Of a stretch of 64,000 nt of DNA, positions 42,402 through 51,548 are shown one piece after another. The notes beneath the pieces are model-generated. The model was not told where the DNA came from. It worked only from the letters and a program-made list of their open reading frames with translations, and did not search any database. This DNA is from Microbacterium sp. MF43 (lineage in GTDB: Bacteria > Actinomycetota > Actinomycetes > Actinomycetales > Microbacteriaceae). The stretch is taken from the NCBI RefSeq assembly GCF_012847295.1, contig NZ_JABBDY010000003.1, forward strand, positions 372,001 through 436,000, given 5' to 3'. A program made the position numbers and the translations under genes. Each line of letters begins with the position of its first letter. Within the stretch, counting starts at the first letter, position 1.

Positions 42402-44546
42402 CTAGGACCCGATGCCCTTGACCGGCGGGTGGTGGAACGTGTCGCCGAAGACGCGCTCCGATGCCCCCTCGCGATCCAGATAGGGCGACGCGCCCCCGTC
42501 GATGAAGGGCCATCCTGCGCCGAGGATGAGGCAGAGATCGATGTCCTCGACCTCTGGCACCACGCCTTCGTCCAGCATGATCCTGATCTCCTGCGCGAGG
42601 CCGTCCTGAACCCGCTGCAGAATCGTCGCGGCCGGAGCCGGGGTCGATCCGACCGCGGGCTTGAGGAGCTTCTCCGCCGCCTTCGTCCAGCCGGTCACCC
42701 GACCGCCCTTATCCTTCTCGACGACCTCGGGCAGCTCCGCCAGGGCATGGAAGTTCTCGTTGGCGTAGAAACGGTCGGGGAACGCCTTCACCATCGTGTC
42801 CTGCACGTGGGCGGCGACCTTCCAGCCGACGAGGTCGATCAGCTGGAACGGCCCCATCGGAAGACCGAGCGGCGCGAACGCTTTCTCGACGTCGACCACC
42901 GGCGTGCCCTCGTAGACCGCGCGAGCGGCCTCGCCCATCACCTTGGCGAGCAGTCGATTGACGACGAACCCGGGAGCATCGGCGGTCAGCACCGCGTTCT
43001 TGCCGAGGTTCTTCGCCACGACGAAGGCGGTGGAGAGCGCAGCATCCGACGTCTTCGGAGTCTTGACGACCTCGATGAGCGGCATGACGGCGACCGGATT
43101 GAAGAAGTGGAACCCGACAAGCCGCTCGGGGTGCGCGAGCTTCGCACCGATCTCCTCGACCGACAGCGAGGACGTGTTCGTCGCGAGAACCGCGTCCTCC
43201 GCCACGATCTGCTCGATCTCGCCGAACACCTGCTGCTTGACGCCGACCTCTTCGAACACGGCCTCGATGACGAAGTCGCAGTCGGCGTACAGGCTCTTGT
43301 CGGTCGTCCCCGTCACGAGCGCACGGAGCCGGTTGGCCGTATCGCCGTCGAGGCGACCTTTCACCTCGAGCTTGCCGATCTCCTCGTGGATGTAGGCCAC
43401 GCCCTTGTCGACGCGCGCCTGGTCGAGGTCGGTGATCAGTACGGGCACCTGCAGCTTGCGCACGAACAACAGGGCGAACTGGCTCGCCATGAGGCCCGCG
43501 CCGATGATGCCCACCTTGGCGACCTTCTTCGCGAGCGCCTTGTCGGGTGCGCCGACGGGGCGCTTGGCGCGCTTCTGCACGAGATCGAAGGCATACATCG
43601 ATGCGGCGAACTGGTCTCCCGCGACCAGCTCGGCGAGAGCCTCGTCCTCACGGGCGAAGCCCTCCGCCCTGGTGCCGCTCTTGGCCTTCTCGAGCAGCTC
43701 GAGCGCCGCGTACGGCGACTTCGGGACCGTGCCGATCTTCGACTCGAGCATCCCTCGGGCCATCTTGATCGCGATGGGCCACTTGGTGAGACGCTCGAGC
43801 TTGCCCGGCTCGTTCTTGCGGTCCACCTTGACGGCGCCTCCCAGCACCCCGTCCGCCCACGCCAGCGAGTCCTCGAGGAAGTTCGCGGCCGGGAAGATCG
43901 CGTCGACGATGCCGTACTCGAACGCCTGCTGGGGCTTGAGCATGCGGTTCTGCTTGAGCGGGTTCGAGATGACGACCTCGAGGGCGTTCTCGATGCCGAT
44001 GAGGTTCGGGAGCAGATACGCGCCTCCCCACCCGGGGATGATGCCCAGGAACACCTCGGGCAGCGCGATGGCGGCCGCCGAGGCATCCACCGTCCGATAC
44101 GTGCTGTTGAGGGCGATCTCCAGGCCGCCGCCGAGCGCCAGTCCGTTCACGAAGGCGAAGGAGGGCACGCCGAGTTCGGACAGCTTGCCGAAGACGTGAT
44201 GCCCGAGCTGCGCGATCAGGCGGGCATTGTCTTTCGAGCCCACGCGCGAGATGTCGGAGAGGTCGGCTCCGGCGGCGAGGATGTACTGCTTGCCGGTCAC
44301 GGCCACAGCCTGGATCTCGCCGGCGGACGCGCGCTGCGCGAGGGAGTCGAGGGTGGCGCCGAGCTCCCTGAGCGTCGTCGGTCCGAGCGTGTTCGGCCGG
44401 GTGTGATCGCGCCCGTTGTCGAGTGTGATGAGCGCCAGCACCTTGCCGGATCGCAGGCGGACGTCGCGCACGCGCGAGTGCGTGACCACCTCACCCTCGG
44501 CGAGGGCGTCGAGCGGGGAGAAGTCGATCTCTTCGTAGTTCGTCAT
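42402..44546 (-). CDS. fadB: Fatty-acid oxidation multifunctional protein: enoyl-CoA hydratase / 3-hydroxyacyl-CoA dehydrogenase
   Basis: A 714-residue enzyme for the second and third steps of beta-oxidation. The crotonase domain (about 20-210) shows the two catalytic Glu regions GLALGGGLEIALNS and LPEVFLGIIPGWGG. The dehydrogenase part has a Rossmann NAD motif (VGIIGAGLMASQFALL, about 337), the catalytic HFFNP segment and the C-terminal helical domain with KVMGEAARAV. It belongs to the actinobacterial FadB type. The start is 12 nt downstream of the thiolase stop, so both come from one transcript. Confidence 0.95.
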   Translation of the reverse strand: MTNYEEIDFSPLDALAEGEVVTHSRVRDVRLRSGKVLALITLDNGRDHTRPNTLGPTTLRELGATLDSLAQRASAGEIQAVAVTGKQYILAAGADLSDISRVGSKDNARLIAQLGHHVFGKLSELGVPSFAFVNGLALGGGLEIALNSTYRTVDASAAAIALPEVFLGIIPGWGGAYLLPNLIGIENALEVVISNPLKQNRMLKPQQAFEYGIVDAIFPAANFLEDSLAWADGVLGGAVKVDRKNEPGKLERLTKWPIAIKMARGMLESKIGTVPKSPYAALELLEKAKSGTRAEGFAREDEALAELVAGDQFAASMYAFDLVQKRAKRPVGAPDKALAKKVAKVGIIGAGLMASQFALLFVRKLQVPVLITDLDQARVDKGVAYIHEEIGKLEVKGRLDGDTANRLRALVTGTTDKSLYADCDFVIEAVFEEVGVKQQVFGEIEQIVAEDAVLATNTSSLSVEEIGAKLAHPERLVGFHFFNPVAVMPLIEVVKTPKTSDAALSTAFVVAKNLGKNAVLTADAPGFVVNRLLAKVMGEAARAVYEGTPVVDVEKAFAPLGLPMGPFQLIDLVGWKVAAHVQDTMVKAFPDRFYANENFHALAELPEVVEKDKGGRVTGWTKAAEKLLKPAVGSTPAPAATILQRVQDGLAQEIRIMLDEGVVPEVEDIDLCLILGAGWPFIDGGASPYLDREGASERVFGDTFHHPPVKGIGS

Positions 44547-44558
44547 GCGAGGCGGGCC

Positions 44559-45764
44559 CTACTTCTTCTTCTTGCCGTCGTAGTGCGGGTTCTCCCAGAT
44601 GACCGAGCCGCCCTGTCCGAGACCCACGCACATCGCCGTGAGGCCGTACCGGACGTCGGGACGCTCGGCGAACTGCGCCGCGAGCTGGATCATGAGGCGC
44701 ACGCCCGAGGCAGCCAGCGGGTGCCCGAACGCGATCGCTCCGCCCCACGGGTTGACGCGCGGGTCGTCGTCGGCGATGCCGAAGTGATCGAGCAGCGAGA
44801 TCACCTGGATCGCGAATGCCTCGTTGAGCTCGAACAGGCCGATGTCGTCGATCTTCAGACCGGCCTTCTTGAGGGCCTTCTCGGTCGACGGGATGGGCCC
44901 GATACCCATGATCTCGGGCTGCACACCCGCGAACGCGAACGAGACGAGCTTCATCTTCGGGGCGAGGCCGAGTTCCTTGACCGCACCGCCACCGGCGAGC
45001 AGCGACATCGTCGCGCCGTCCGTGAGAGGAGACGAGGTGCCCGCCGTCACGCGGCCGTGAGGACGGAAGGGCGTCTTGAGAGCGGCCAGGTCCTCCATCG
45101 TCGTCTGCGGGCGACGGCCCTCGTCTTCGGCTGCCAGGCCCCACGAGCCCTCGGCGTCCTTGATGGCGACCGGGATCAGGTCCGGCTGGATCTTGCCGGC
45201 GTCATAGGCGGCCTGCACCTTGTGCTGACTCCGCATGCCGTAGCGGTCCGAGCGCTCCTTGGTGAGGTGGGGGAACCTGTCGAAGATGCGCTCGGCGGTG
45301 ACGCCCATGTTGAGCGCGCCCGGGTCGACCATCTTCTCGGCCACGAAGCGGGGGTTAGGGTCGGCGTTGCCGCCGATCGGGTGGTGGCCCATGTGCTCGA
45401 CGCCGCCCGCGAGGGCTACGTCGTACATCCCGACGCCGATCGAAGCCGCCATCGTGGTGACGCTCGTCATCGCGCCGGCGCACATGCGGTCGATCGCGAA
45501 ACCGGGCACCGTCTGCGGCAGACCGGCGAGGATCGCCACCGAGCGGCCCAGGGTGAGGCCCTGGTCTCCGGTCTGCGACGTCGCGGCGATCGCGACGTCG
45601 TCCACCCGGTCCTTCGGGACACCCGGGTTGCGCTCCATGAGCCCGATCGTCGCCTTGACCGCGAGGTCATCCGATCGGGTGTTCCAGTACATGCCCTTCT
45701 CGCCGGCGCGCCCGAACGGGGTGCGCACTCCATCGACGAAGAAGACGTCCGAAATCTCGGCCAC
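44559..45764 (-). CDS. fadA: Acetyl-CoA acyltransferase (3-ketoacyl-CoA thiolase)
   Basis: A 401-residue thiolase for the last step of beta-oxidation. The nucleophilic Cys is in DRMCAGAMTSVT (residue about 92), the catalytic His in GGAIAFGHPLAASG, and the second Cys in MCVGLGQGG near the C-terminus; NEAFA is also present. GTG 45764 has a perfect GGAGGC ribosome site 5 nt upstream. It is the first gene of the fadA-fadB operon; no acyl-CoA dehydrogenase, ligase or regulator is adjacent. Confidence 0.96.
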   Translation of the reverse strand: MAEISDVFFVDGVRTPFGRAGEKGMYWNTRSDDLAVKATIGLMERNPGVPKDRVDDVAIAATSQTGDQGLTLGRSVAILAGLPQTVPGFAIDRMCAGAMTSVTTMAASIGVGMYDVALAGGVEHMGHHPIGGNADPNPRFVAEKMVDPGALNMGVTAERIFDRFPHLTKERSDRYGMRSQHKVQAAYDAGKIQPDLIPVAIKDAEGSWGLAAEDEGRRPQTTMEDLAALKTPFRPHGRVTAGTSSPLTDGATMSLLAGGGAVKELGLAPKMKLVSFAFAGVQPEIMGIGPIPSTEKALKKAGLKIDDIGLFELNEAFAIQVISLLDHFGIADDDPRVNPWGGAIAFGHPLAASGVRLMIQLAAQFAERPDVRYGLTAMCVGLGQGGSVIWENPHYDGKKKK

Positions 45765-45836
45765 TCTGCCTCCAAAAATAGGGATGCCGCCAGCCTAGGG
45801 AGGCGGTCGGAGCGCCTGGAATCGGGTGGGGGAATC

Positions 45837-47036
45837 CTACGAAGCGGTCTCCGGCGACGTCACGGGTGATTGCACGGAAGCCACAAAGGCATCCACGATC
45901 ACCTGTGCAGTCTGCGCAATCTGCCACGGGCGCGCTCCGAGCGCGAGAAGGGAATCGCCGACGGATGCCGCGGTGAGCGGCTCCGGCGGATCCCACGCCA
46001 CGCGCCGCAGGAGCTCCGGTGTGAGGAGGTTCTCGGTCGGCATCCGGAGTTCCTCGGCACGCTGCTCCACCGCAGGACGAGCCGCCTTCAGGCGCGCGTC
46101 CGCCTCGGGGTTGCGGTCCGGCCACGCCCGGGGAGGCGGGAGAGAATCGCCGCCGATCGCGCGCTCCAGGGGAAGATCCTGCGTGCTCCGGCCCTCCTCG
46201 AACGCGGCCCACCATCGGTCGAGCTGCGTCCTGCTGGCACGACCGGTGAACTCCTTCACTCCCGCGAGATCCTGTTTGGTCTTCGGGTCGGCCAGCACGG
46301 CGGCCACGAGGGCCCGGTCGGGCACGAGGCGCCCCGGCGCGACGTCCTGGTCGCGGGCGTAGTCCTCGCGTGCCGTCCACAGTGCGCGCGCCACCGCCAG
46401 CGCCCGCCGCCCGCGGACGGTGTGAAGGCCGCTCAAGCGGCGCCATGGCTCGTCGCGAGGAGCCTTCGGCTCGCGTTCGAGAACCGCTTGGAACTCCTCG
46501 GCCGCGAACTCGGTCTTGCCCTGCTCGGCGAGTTCGGCGACGAGCACGTCGCGGACGTCGACGAGGTGCTCGACATCGAGCGCGGCGTACTCGAGCCACG
46601 CCTGGGGGAGCGGCCTCGTGGACCAGTCCGACGCCGAGTGCGCCTTCGCGAGCGCGATGCCGAGCGTGTCCTCGACGACCGCGCCCAGTCCGACGCGCTG
46701 ATGCCCGAGCAGCCGTGCTGCCAGTTCGGTGTCGAAGATCGACGCCGGCTCCAGACCGAGCTCACGCAGCGAGGGGAGGTCCTGACTCGCGGCGTGGAGG
46801 ATCCATTCCTCGTCGCCGATGGCGTCCTGGAGGGCGGCGAAGTCGCCGATGGGCGGCGGGTCGAACAGGAACACGCCCGCATCACGGCGGAAGACCTGGA
46901 TGAGGTAGGCGCGCTGCGAATAGCGGAAGCCGGACGCGCGCTCGACGTCGACCGCGACGGGACCGTGCCCGCGGGCGAGTCGGTCGCACGCGTCTTCGAG
47001 ATCTTCCAGGCGATCGATGACGGCGTACTCAGTCAC
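45837..47036 (-). CDS. rnd: RNase D-like 3'-5' exoribonuclease with HRDC domain
   Basis: A 399-residue DEDD exonuclease. The exonuclease motifs are VAVDVERASGF (Asp and Glu, residues about 29-31), HAASQDLPSL (Asp, about 85) and the DEDDy motif WLEYAALDVEHL. An HRDC domain follows (about 205-285) and a second HRDC-like helical domain fills the C-terminus. It probably trims 3' ends of structured RNAs. The GTG at 47036 overlaps the DUF3000 stop by 8 nt, so the pair is coupled. The Rv2681-Rv2680 pair of mycobacteria has the same order. Confidence 0.9.
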   Translation of the reverse strand: MTEYAVIDRLEDLEDACDRLARGHGPVAVDVERASGFRYSQRAYLIQVFRRDAGVFLFDPPPIGDFAALQDAIGDEEWILHAASQDLPSLRELGLEPASIFDTELAARLLGHQRVGLGAVVEDTLGIALAKAHSASDWSTRPLPQAWLEYAALDVEHLVDVRDVLVAELAEQGKTEFAAEEFQAVLEREPKAPRDEPWRRLSGLHTVRGRRALAVARALWTAREDYARDQDVAPGRLVPDRALVAAVLADPKTKQDLAGVKEFTGRASRTQLDRWWAAFEEGRSTQDLPLERAIGGDSLPPPRAWPDRNPEADARLKAARPAVEQRAEELRMPTENLLTPELLRRVAWDPPEPLTAASVGDSLLALGARPWQIAQTAQVIVDAFVASVQSPVTSPETAS

Positions 47037-47616
47037 GCGGCGTCCTGCGAGAACCCAGCATTGCAATCCCTTCCGAGCCCGGGGGAAGACCCGCGAGCAT
47101 GCACACCAGTTCAGCCCATGCTTCCACGTGCGGGCCGATCTCGCCCTCCGGGGTCCAGGATGCGCGCAACTCGATCTGCGCTCCGTCGCCCTCGGCCGCG
47201 AGCGAGCCGAAGCCCTTGGAGAGGGTCTTGGTCGCGGTCCCCGAGGCGGAGTGGAATTCGGCGCGGTGCGACTTCAGGGCGTCGGTCAGCCACGCCCACG
47301 CCACATCGGCCAGCAGCGGGTCGATCCCGATGTCGGGTTCGAGCGGAGCCTGGGCGAAGCACACGATCCGCCACGGACCGTTCCATTGCGCGGGTTCGTC
47401 CGGGTCGTGCAGCAAGATGAAGCGGCCGGTGCCGTAGGCGGAGTCCTCACCCTCAGCCTCCGGGCGCACGTCGCCGGCCAAGGCCAGCGAGGACGGCGCG
47501 AGACCCGCGGGTGCGGGGATCTCGCGCACGGAGAGGTCGCCGCGGAATCGGATCGCCCGAACGGAGTCGACAGCGTGCGAGAACGGCGAGGCCGCCGGAG
47601 GACGAAGCTCAGCCAC
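47029..47616 (-). CDS. DUF3000 protein
   Basis: A 195-residue soluble protein of the actinobacterial DUF3000 family (Rv2680). Conserved parts are RFRGDLSVREIPAP, GRFILLHDPDEPAQWNGPWR and PLLADVAWAWLTDALK. Function is unknown, though its fixed coupling to the RNase D gene suggests a role in RNA processing. GTG 47616 follows TAGTCT (47628-47623) by 6 nt and has no ribosome site, a leaderless arrangement. It diverges from an alpha/beta hydrolase. Confidence 0.88.
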   Translation of the reverse strand: MAELRPPAASPFSHAVDSVRAIRFRGDLSVREIPAPAGLAPSSLALAGDVRPEAEGEDSAYGTGRFILLHDPDEPAQWNGPWRIVCFAQAPLEPDIGIDPLLADVAWAWLTDALKSHRAEFHSASGTATKTLSKGFGSLAAEGDGAQIELRASWTPEGEIGPHVEAWAELVCMLAGLPPGSEGIAMLGSRRTPRD

Positions 47617-47641
47617 GCGGACAGACTAGAGTGAGGCTTCG

Positions 47642-48859
47642 ATGGTCGACTCCAGGCGCGCCGCGATGGGCGGCGCCTCACCCGCTCTCCTCGCCGGAAT
47701 CCGGGCCGCGCTCACGATTCTCAGCGTGGCTCTCGCCGGGGCGCTGTCCTTTCTGGCACTCGGATCGGTGCGCATGGCCCGCCGTGTCGTCACTCCCGCC
47801 CGCCGCCTCCCCGACACGCGCATCCTGTCCCTCGACACCGCGGCGCAGACCATCACGCTGTCTCGCACGCCCGATACCGGGTTGCCCGGACGCTATGGGC
47901 TCTTCACCTCGGGCTCCGCCGACTACGTCAAGCTCGGATCCGTCCTCTCGCAGGACGCGACGAGCGTCAAGCGGAAGCTCCTCACGCACGTCGGGTCCGA
48001 CGCCCGGCTCTCGCCCGAAGCGGCGTTCAGCGGGTGGTACTACGACCGCCCCGACCAGCTGCAGCTTCCCTACAGTCCCGAGCTCATCGGTTCGACGGTC
48101 GGGCCGTGCCCGGCGTGGCTCTTCCCCGCGGGGGACGGCGACGTGTGGGTCATCCAGGTGCACGGTCGCGGCACCACGCGCGCGGAGTGCCTGCGCGCTG
48201 TCCCGCTCTTCCACTCCCTGGGCATCACGTCCCTCATCGTGTCGTACCGCAACGACGGCGAAGCGCCACGCAGTCGTGCCGGCACCTACACGCTCGGGGC
48301 GACGGAATGGCGCGACGTCGACGCGGCCGTCGGCTTCGCTCGCCGCCGCGGCGCACGGCGCATTCTGCTGATGGGCTGGTCGATGGGCGGGGCCATCGCC
48401 CTGCAGGTCTCGCTCAACTCCGCGCACCGCGGCGCGATCGCCGGCCTCGTGCTGGAATCGCCCGTCATCGACTGGCGCATCGTGCTCGAGTATCAAGCGC
48501 GCGCCATGCGCGTCCCCACCACCGTCAGCGGCCTGGCGATCGAGGCGCTCCAGCACGAGTGGGCGGCCCCGATCACGCGCTCGGGCAGCGCGATCCCCTT
48601 CGACCGGCTGGATGTCGTCTCGAGGGCGGCCGAGTTGAGGCATCCGATCCTCATCCTTCACAGTGACGACGACGGGTTCGTGCCGTCGGACGCCTCCCAC
48701 GACCTCGTCGTCGCACGACCCGACCTGGTGCAGCTCGAGGTCTTCGAAGTCGCGCGTCACACCAAGCTCTGGAACTACGACCAGGACCGCTGGACGGCTC
48801 GTATCCGCGCATGGCTCGAGCAGCAGGGCGTCACAGGCGCGAGCGCGACCGAGGCCTGA
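47642..48859 (+). CDS. Membrane-anchored alpha/beta hydrolase
   Basis: A 405-residue hydrolase. One N-terminal membrane helix (about 12-36, GIRAALTILSVALAGALSFL) precedes a 130-residue linker domain and the alpha/beta fold. The nucleophile elbow is LLMGWSMGGAIA (Ser about 243), the acid is in LILHSDDDGFVP, and the base His in VARHTKLW. The oxyanion segment is VIQVHGRGTTRAE. Proteins of this kind are usually annotated as serine peptidase or esterase; the substrate is unknown. The ATG follows GAGG. Its 3' end almost touches convergent sufE. Confidence 0.88.
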   Translation: MVDSRRAAMGGASPALLAGIRAALTILSVALAGALSFLALGSVRMARRVVTPARRLPDTRILSLDTAAQTITLSRTPDTGLPGRYGLFTSGSADYVKLGSVLSQDATSVKRKLLTHVGSDARLSPEAAFSGWYYDRPDQLQLPYSPELIGSTVGPCPAWLFPAGDGDVWVIQVHGRGTTRAECLRAVPLFHSLGITSLIVSYRNDGEAPRSRAGTYTLGATEWRDVDAAVGFARRRGARRILLMGWSMGGAIALQVSLNSAHRGAIAGLVLESPVIDWRIVLEYQARAMRVPTTVSGLAIEALQHEWAAPITRSGSAIPFDRLDVVSRAAELRHPILILHSDDDGFVPSDASHDLVVARPDLVQLEVFEVARHTKLWNYDQDRWTARIRAWLEQQGVTGASATEA

Positions 48860-48866
48860 GGACGGC

Positions 48867-49307
48867 TCAGGCTGAGCGCTTGGCCGCCACCTGCCGCTTG
48901 GCGCGCATCAGCATGCCCGTCATGCCCGAGATCCGCAGCGGCGAGACGACGCGCGTGAGGCCGATGCTCTGCGGGAAGTCGGCCGGGATGGCGAGCACCT
49001 CGTCGGATGTCAGCCCGGTGATTCCCTGGGCGAGGATGCTCGCGAATCCGCGCGTCGTGGGTGCTTCGGCCGGCGCCGTGGCGTGCATCGCGACCACGCC
49101 TTCGGCGTTCACGTCGACGATGATGAACACGGGGGACTGGCACTCCGCCACCCGCTCGTAGAGCTCGGGATGACCTTCGTACTCGGCGGGGACCGCCGGG
49201 AGCTCCTGGGAGTACTCCAGCAGCAGCTGCAGCCGATCGGATTCGGGCAGCTCGAGGAACTCGTCGCGGATCTCGGCGAGACTGTCGGGGAGGACGGCTT
49301 CGGTCAT
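48867..49307 (-). CDS. sufE: SufE family protein (cysteine desulfurase sulfur acceptor)
   Basis: A 146-residue SufE-like protein. The active-site region reads ERVAECQSPVFIIVDV, with Cys55-like placement in VAECQSPV that would accept persulfide sulfur from SufS. The C-terminal helices (GFASILAQGITGL, IGLTRVVSPLRISGMTGM) match the family. ATG 49307 has GGGAGAG directly upstream. It lies 35 nt after the sulfurtransferase sseA in the same direction, so it is a sulfur-trafficking pair separated from the main suf operon. Confidence 0.92.
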   Translation of the reverse strand: MTEAVLPDSLAEIRDEFLELPESDRLQLLLEYSQELPAVPAEYEGHPELYERVAECQSPVFIIVDVNAEGVVAMHATAPAEAPTTRGFASILAQGITGLTSDEVLAIPADFPQSIGLTRVVSPLRISGMTGMLMRAKRQVAAKRSA

Positions 49308-49342
49308 CTCTCCCATCCTTTCACGCGAGCGGATGCCTCGGC

Positions 49343-50245
49343 TCAGTGCGCTGGCGCCTCGCCCGGCTCGCTCCCCGCGACGATCGGAACCCGCACGGCG
49401 CTGCCCCACTCGGTCCAGGACCCGTCGTAGTTGCGCACGTCCTCGAAGCCGAGCAGATGCTTCAGGACGAACCAGGTGTGGCTCGACCGTTCCCCGATGC
49501 GGCAGTAGGCGACGACCGAGTCGCCGTCCCCGAGACCCACCTCGCCTCGGTAGATGGCGTCGAGCTCGGCACGGGTCTTGAAGCTCCCGTCCTCGGCGAC
49601 GGCGCGCGCCCACGGAACGCTCTTGGCGGTGGGGATGTGGCCGGCGCGCAGCGCACCCTCTTCGGGATAGGCGGGTGCCGACGTGCGCGAGCCGTCGTAC
49701 TCCTCAGGTGAGCGCACATCGATGAGCGGCTTGCCGAGGTGCGCGAGAACGTCGTCCTTGTACGCGCGGAGTCGGGTGTCGTCGCGCTCGACCACCGGGT
49801 ACGCGGTGCGACGGGGCTCGGGCCTGTCGGTGGTGATCGGGCGCCCCTCGGCGATCCACTTGTCGCGTCCGCCGTCGAGGAGTCGCACGTCTTCGTGCCC
49901 GAACAGCGAGAACACCCACAGCGCGTACGCGGCCCACCAGTTGTTCTTGTCCCCGTAGATCACGACGGTGTCCTCGCGCGAGATCCCCTTGCCCGAGAGA
50001 AGCTCGGCGAAGCCTGCTCCGTCGACGTAGTCGCGCACGACCGGGTCGTTGAGCTCGGTGTGCCAGTCCACCTTGACGGCGCCGGGGATGTGGCCGGTCT
50101 CGTAGAGGAGGACGTCCTCGTCGGATTCGACGACGACCAGGCCGGGCGTTCCGAGCCGCTCCTGCAACCAGTCGCCGGTGACGAGCCTGCCCGGTTCGGC
50201 GTACTCGGCGAACTTCGGGGACGACGTGTCGGTCTCGACGGCCAT
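49343..50245 (-). CDS. sseA: Thiosulfate/3-mercaptopyruvate sulfurtransferase (double rhodanese)
   Basis: A 300-residue protein with two rhodanese modules. The N-terminal one is inactive, with an Asp/Tyr-type loop ([12 protein letters not shown]). The C-terminal one has the catalytic Cys in [14 protein letters not shown] (residue about 250). CRIGERS is the loop of the actinobacterial SseA group. It transfers sulfane sulfur to cyanide or thiol acceptors. ATG 50245 has GAGGAGC upstream. It is followed by sufE, suggesting sulfur is handed on to Fe-S assembly. Confidence 0.92.
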   Translation of the reverse strand: MAVETDTSSPKFAEYAEPGRLVTGDWLQERLGTPGLVVVESDEDVLLYETGHIPGAVKVDWHTELNDPVVRDYVDGAGFAELLSGKGISREDTVVIYGDKNNWWAAYALWVFSLFGHEDVRLLDGGRDKWIAEGRPITTDRPEPRRTAYPVVERDDTRLRAYKDDVLAHLGKPLIDVRSPEEYDGSRTSAPAYPEEGALRAGHIPTAKSVPWARAVAEDGSFKTRAELDAIYRGEVGLGDGDSVVAYCRIGERSSHTWFVLKHLLGFEDVRNYDGSWTEWGSAVRVPIVAGSEPGEAPAH

Positions 50246-50362
50246 GGCTGCTCCTCAGTCGGGGCGGATGTGGTGACGACTAGGGTTGAACCGTCGTCTT
50301 CGACCTTAGATTCCCCGGCTTCCGCGCCGCCCCCTTCCGTAAGACTCCGACACAGGATCCGC

Positions 50363-51388
50363 ATGACCGTCCCCACCGCCTCCGGCATCGTCCACCTCGT
50401 GGACCGCACCCCTCAGCTCGCGGGGGCGGAGATGGTCGCCGCCCTCGTCCCCCCGCCGCAGTTCGCGGATGCGACGTTCGACACGTACCGTGCCGACCCC
50501 GCGTTTCCCTCGCAGCAGGCGGCGAAGGACCTGCTGATGGCGTTCTCGGGCACGGCCACGCCTGCCAAGGGCGGCTTCTTCCGCCGCGCGAAGGCCCCCG
50601 AGGTCAAGCCCGGCGTGTACCTCGACGGCGGATTCGGCGTCGGCAAGACGCACCTTCTCGCGGCGGTGTACCACGCGCTTCCCGCACGAAGGAAGTACTT
50701 CGGCTCTTTCATCGAGTACACCGCCCTCGTCGGCGCGCTCGGCTACCAGAACACCGTGGAGCTGTTCCGGGGCGCCGATCTGCTCTGCATCGACGAGTTC
50801 GAACTCGACGATCCCGGCGACACGATGGTCATGACGCGGCTGCTCGGCGAACTCGTCGGCACGGGGACCCGCCTGGCGGCGACATCCAATACTCCTCCGA
50901 ACGCGCTGGGGGAGGGCCGCTTCGCCGCCCAGGACTTCCTGCGCGAGATCCACGCGATGGCGGCGAGCTTCCAGACCGTCCGCATCGACGGCACCGATTT
51001 CCGTCACCGCGCGGTGGACGGGCACGCCGCCGTACTGACCCAGCCCGAGTACGAAGCGGCGGTCGCGGATGCCTCGGCCCGCGGACCGGTGTCGGACGAC
51101 GACTTCTCAGCTCTCATCGCGCACCTCGCCCGTGTCCATCCGTCGCGGTACATTCGGCTCATCGAAGGGCTGAGTGCGGTGGGCCTGCGAAACGTCGAGC
51201 CGTTCACCGACCAGTCGGCGGCGCTGCGGTTCGTGGCGTTCATCGACCGCGTGTACGACGCCGAGCTGCCGATCCGCGCCACGGGCACATCCCTGGACCT
51301 CGTGTTCCCCGATGAGATGCTCGCCGGCGGCTATCGGAAGAAGTACCTGCGCGCGATCTCGCGCCTCGTGGCGTCGACTCTCGCCTGA
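50363..51388 (+). CDS. zapE: Cell division protein ZapE (AFG1-like ATPase)
   Basis: A 341-residue P-loop ATPase of the AFG1/ZapE family. Walker A is GGFGVGKTHLL (about 90-100), Walker B LLCIDEFELDD, and the sensor segment is LAATSNTPPNALGEGRF. In E. coli ZapE is an FtsZ-associated ATPase; mitochondrial AFG1 assists proteolysis. ATG 50363 is chosen by conservation; the frame is open upstream, but with no start supported by a ribosome site. It diverges from sseA. A TAGATT -10 candidate lies near 50306. Confidence 0.9.
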   Translation: MTVPTASGIVHLVDRTPQLAGAEMVAALVPPPQFADATFDTYRADPAFPSQQAAKDLLMAFSGTATPAKGGFFRRAKAPEVKPGVYLDGGFGVGKTHLLAAVYHALPARRKYFGSFIEYTALVGALGYQNTVELFRGADLLCIDEFELDDPGDTMVMTRLLGELVGTGTRLAATSNTPPNALGEGRFAAQDFLREIHAMAASFQTVRIDGTDFRHRAVDGHAAVLTQPEYEAAVADASARGPVSDDDFSALIAHLARVHPSRYIRLIEGLSAVGLRNVEPFTDQSAALRFVAFIDRVYDAELPIRATGTSLDLVFPDEMLAGGYRKKYLRAISRLVASTLA

Positions 51389-51443
51389 TTCCCGGCGGGC
51401 TTCCGCCCCTGCGAAACACGATGTTTACGCACGCGGCGGTCGC

Positions 51444-51482
51444 GTAACGAGCGGGAAACACGAGGTGTCCCGCTGCGGAAAC
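51444..51482 (+). promoter_or_regulatory. GlnR-like operator upstream of amt
   Basis: GTAAC (51444-51448), 6 nt, GAAAC (51455-51459) is an exact GlnR a-b half-site pair. A further GAAAC at 51478-51482 is one base off the ideal phase for a second pair. An additional GAAAC-6-TTTAC element lies at 51413-51428. It is 67-105 nt upstream of the amt start. Confidence 0.6.
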
Positions 51483-51548
51483 GGGCGGTCGCGACACTGG
51501 GTGGACCCGACGCGACACCTGCGTCCCTGCAGAGAGGTTCCCCCTGAG

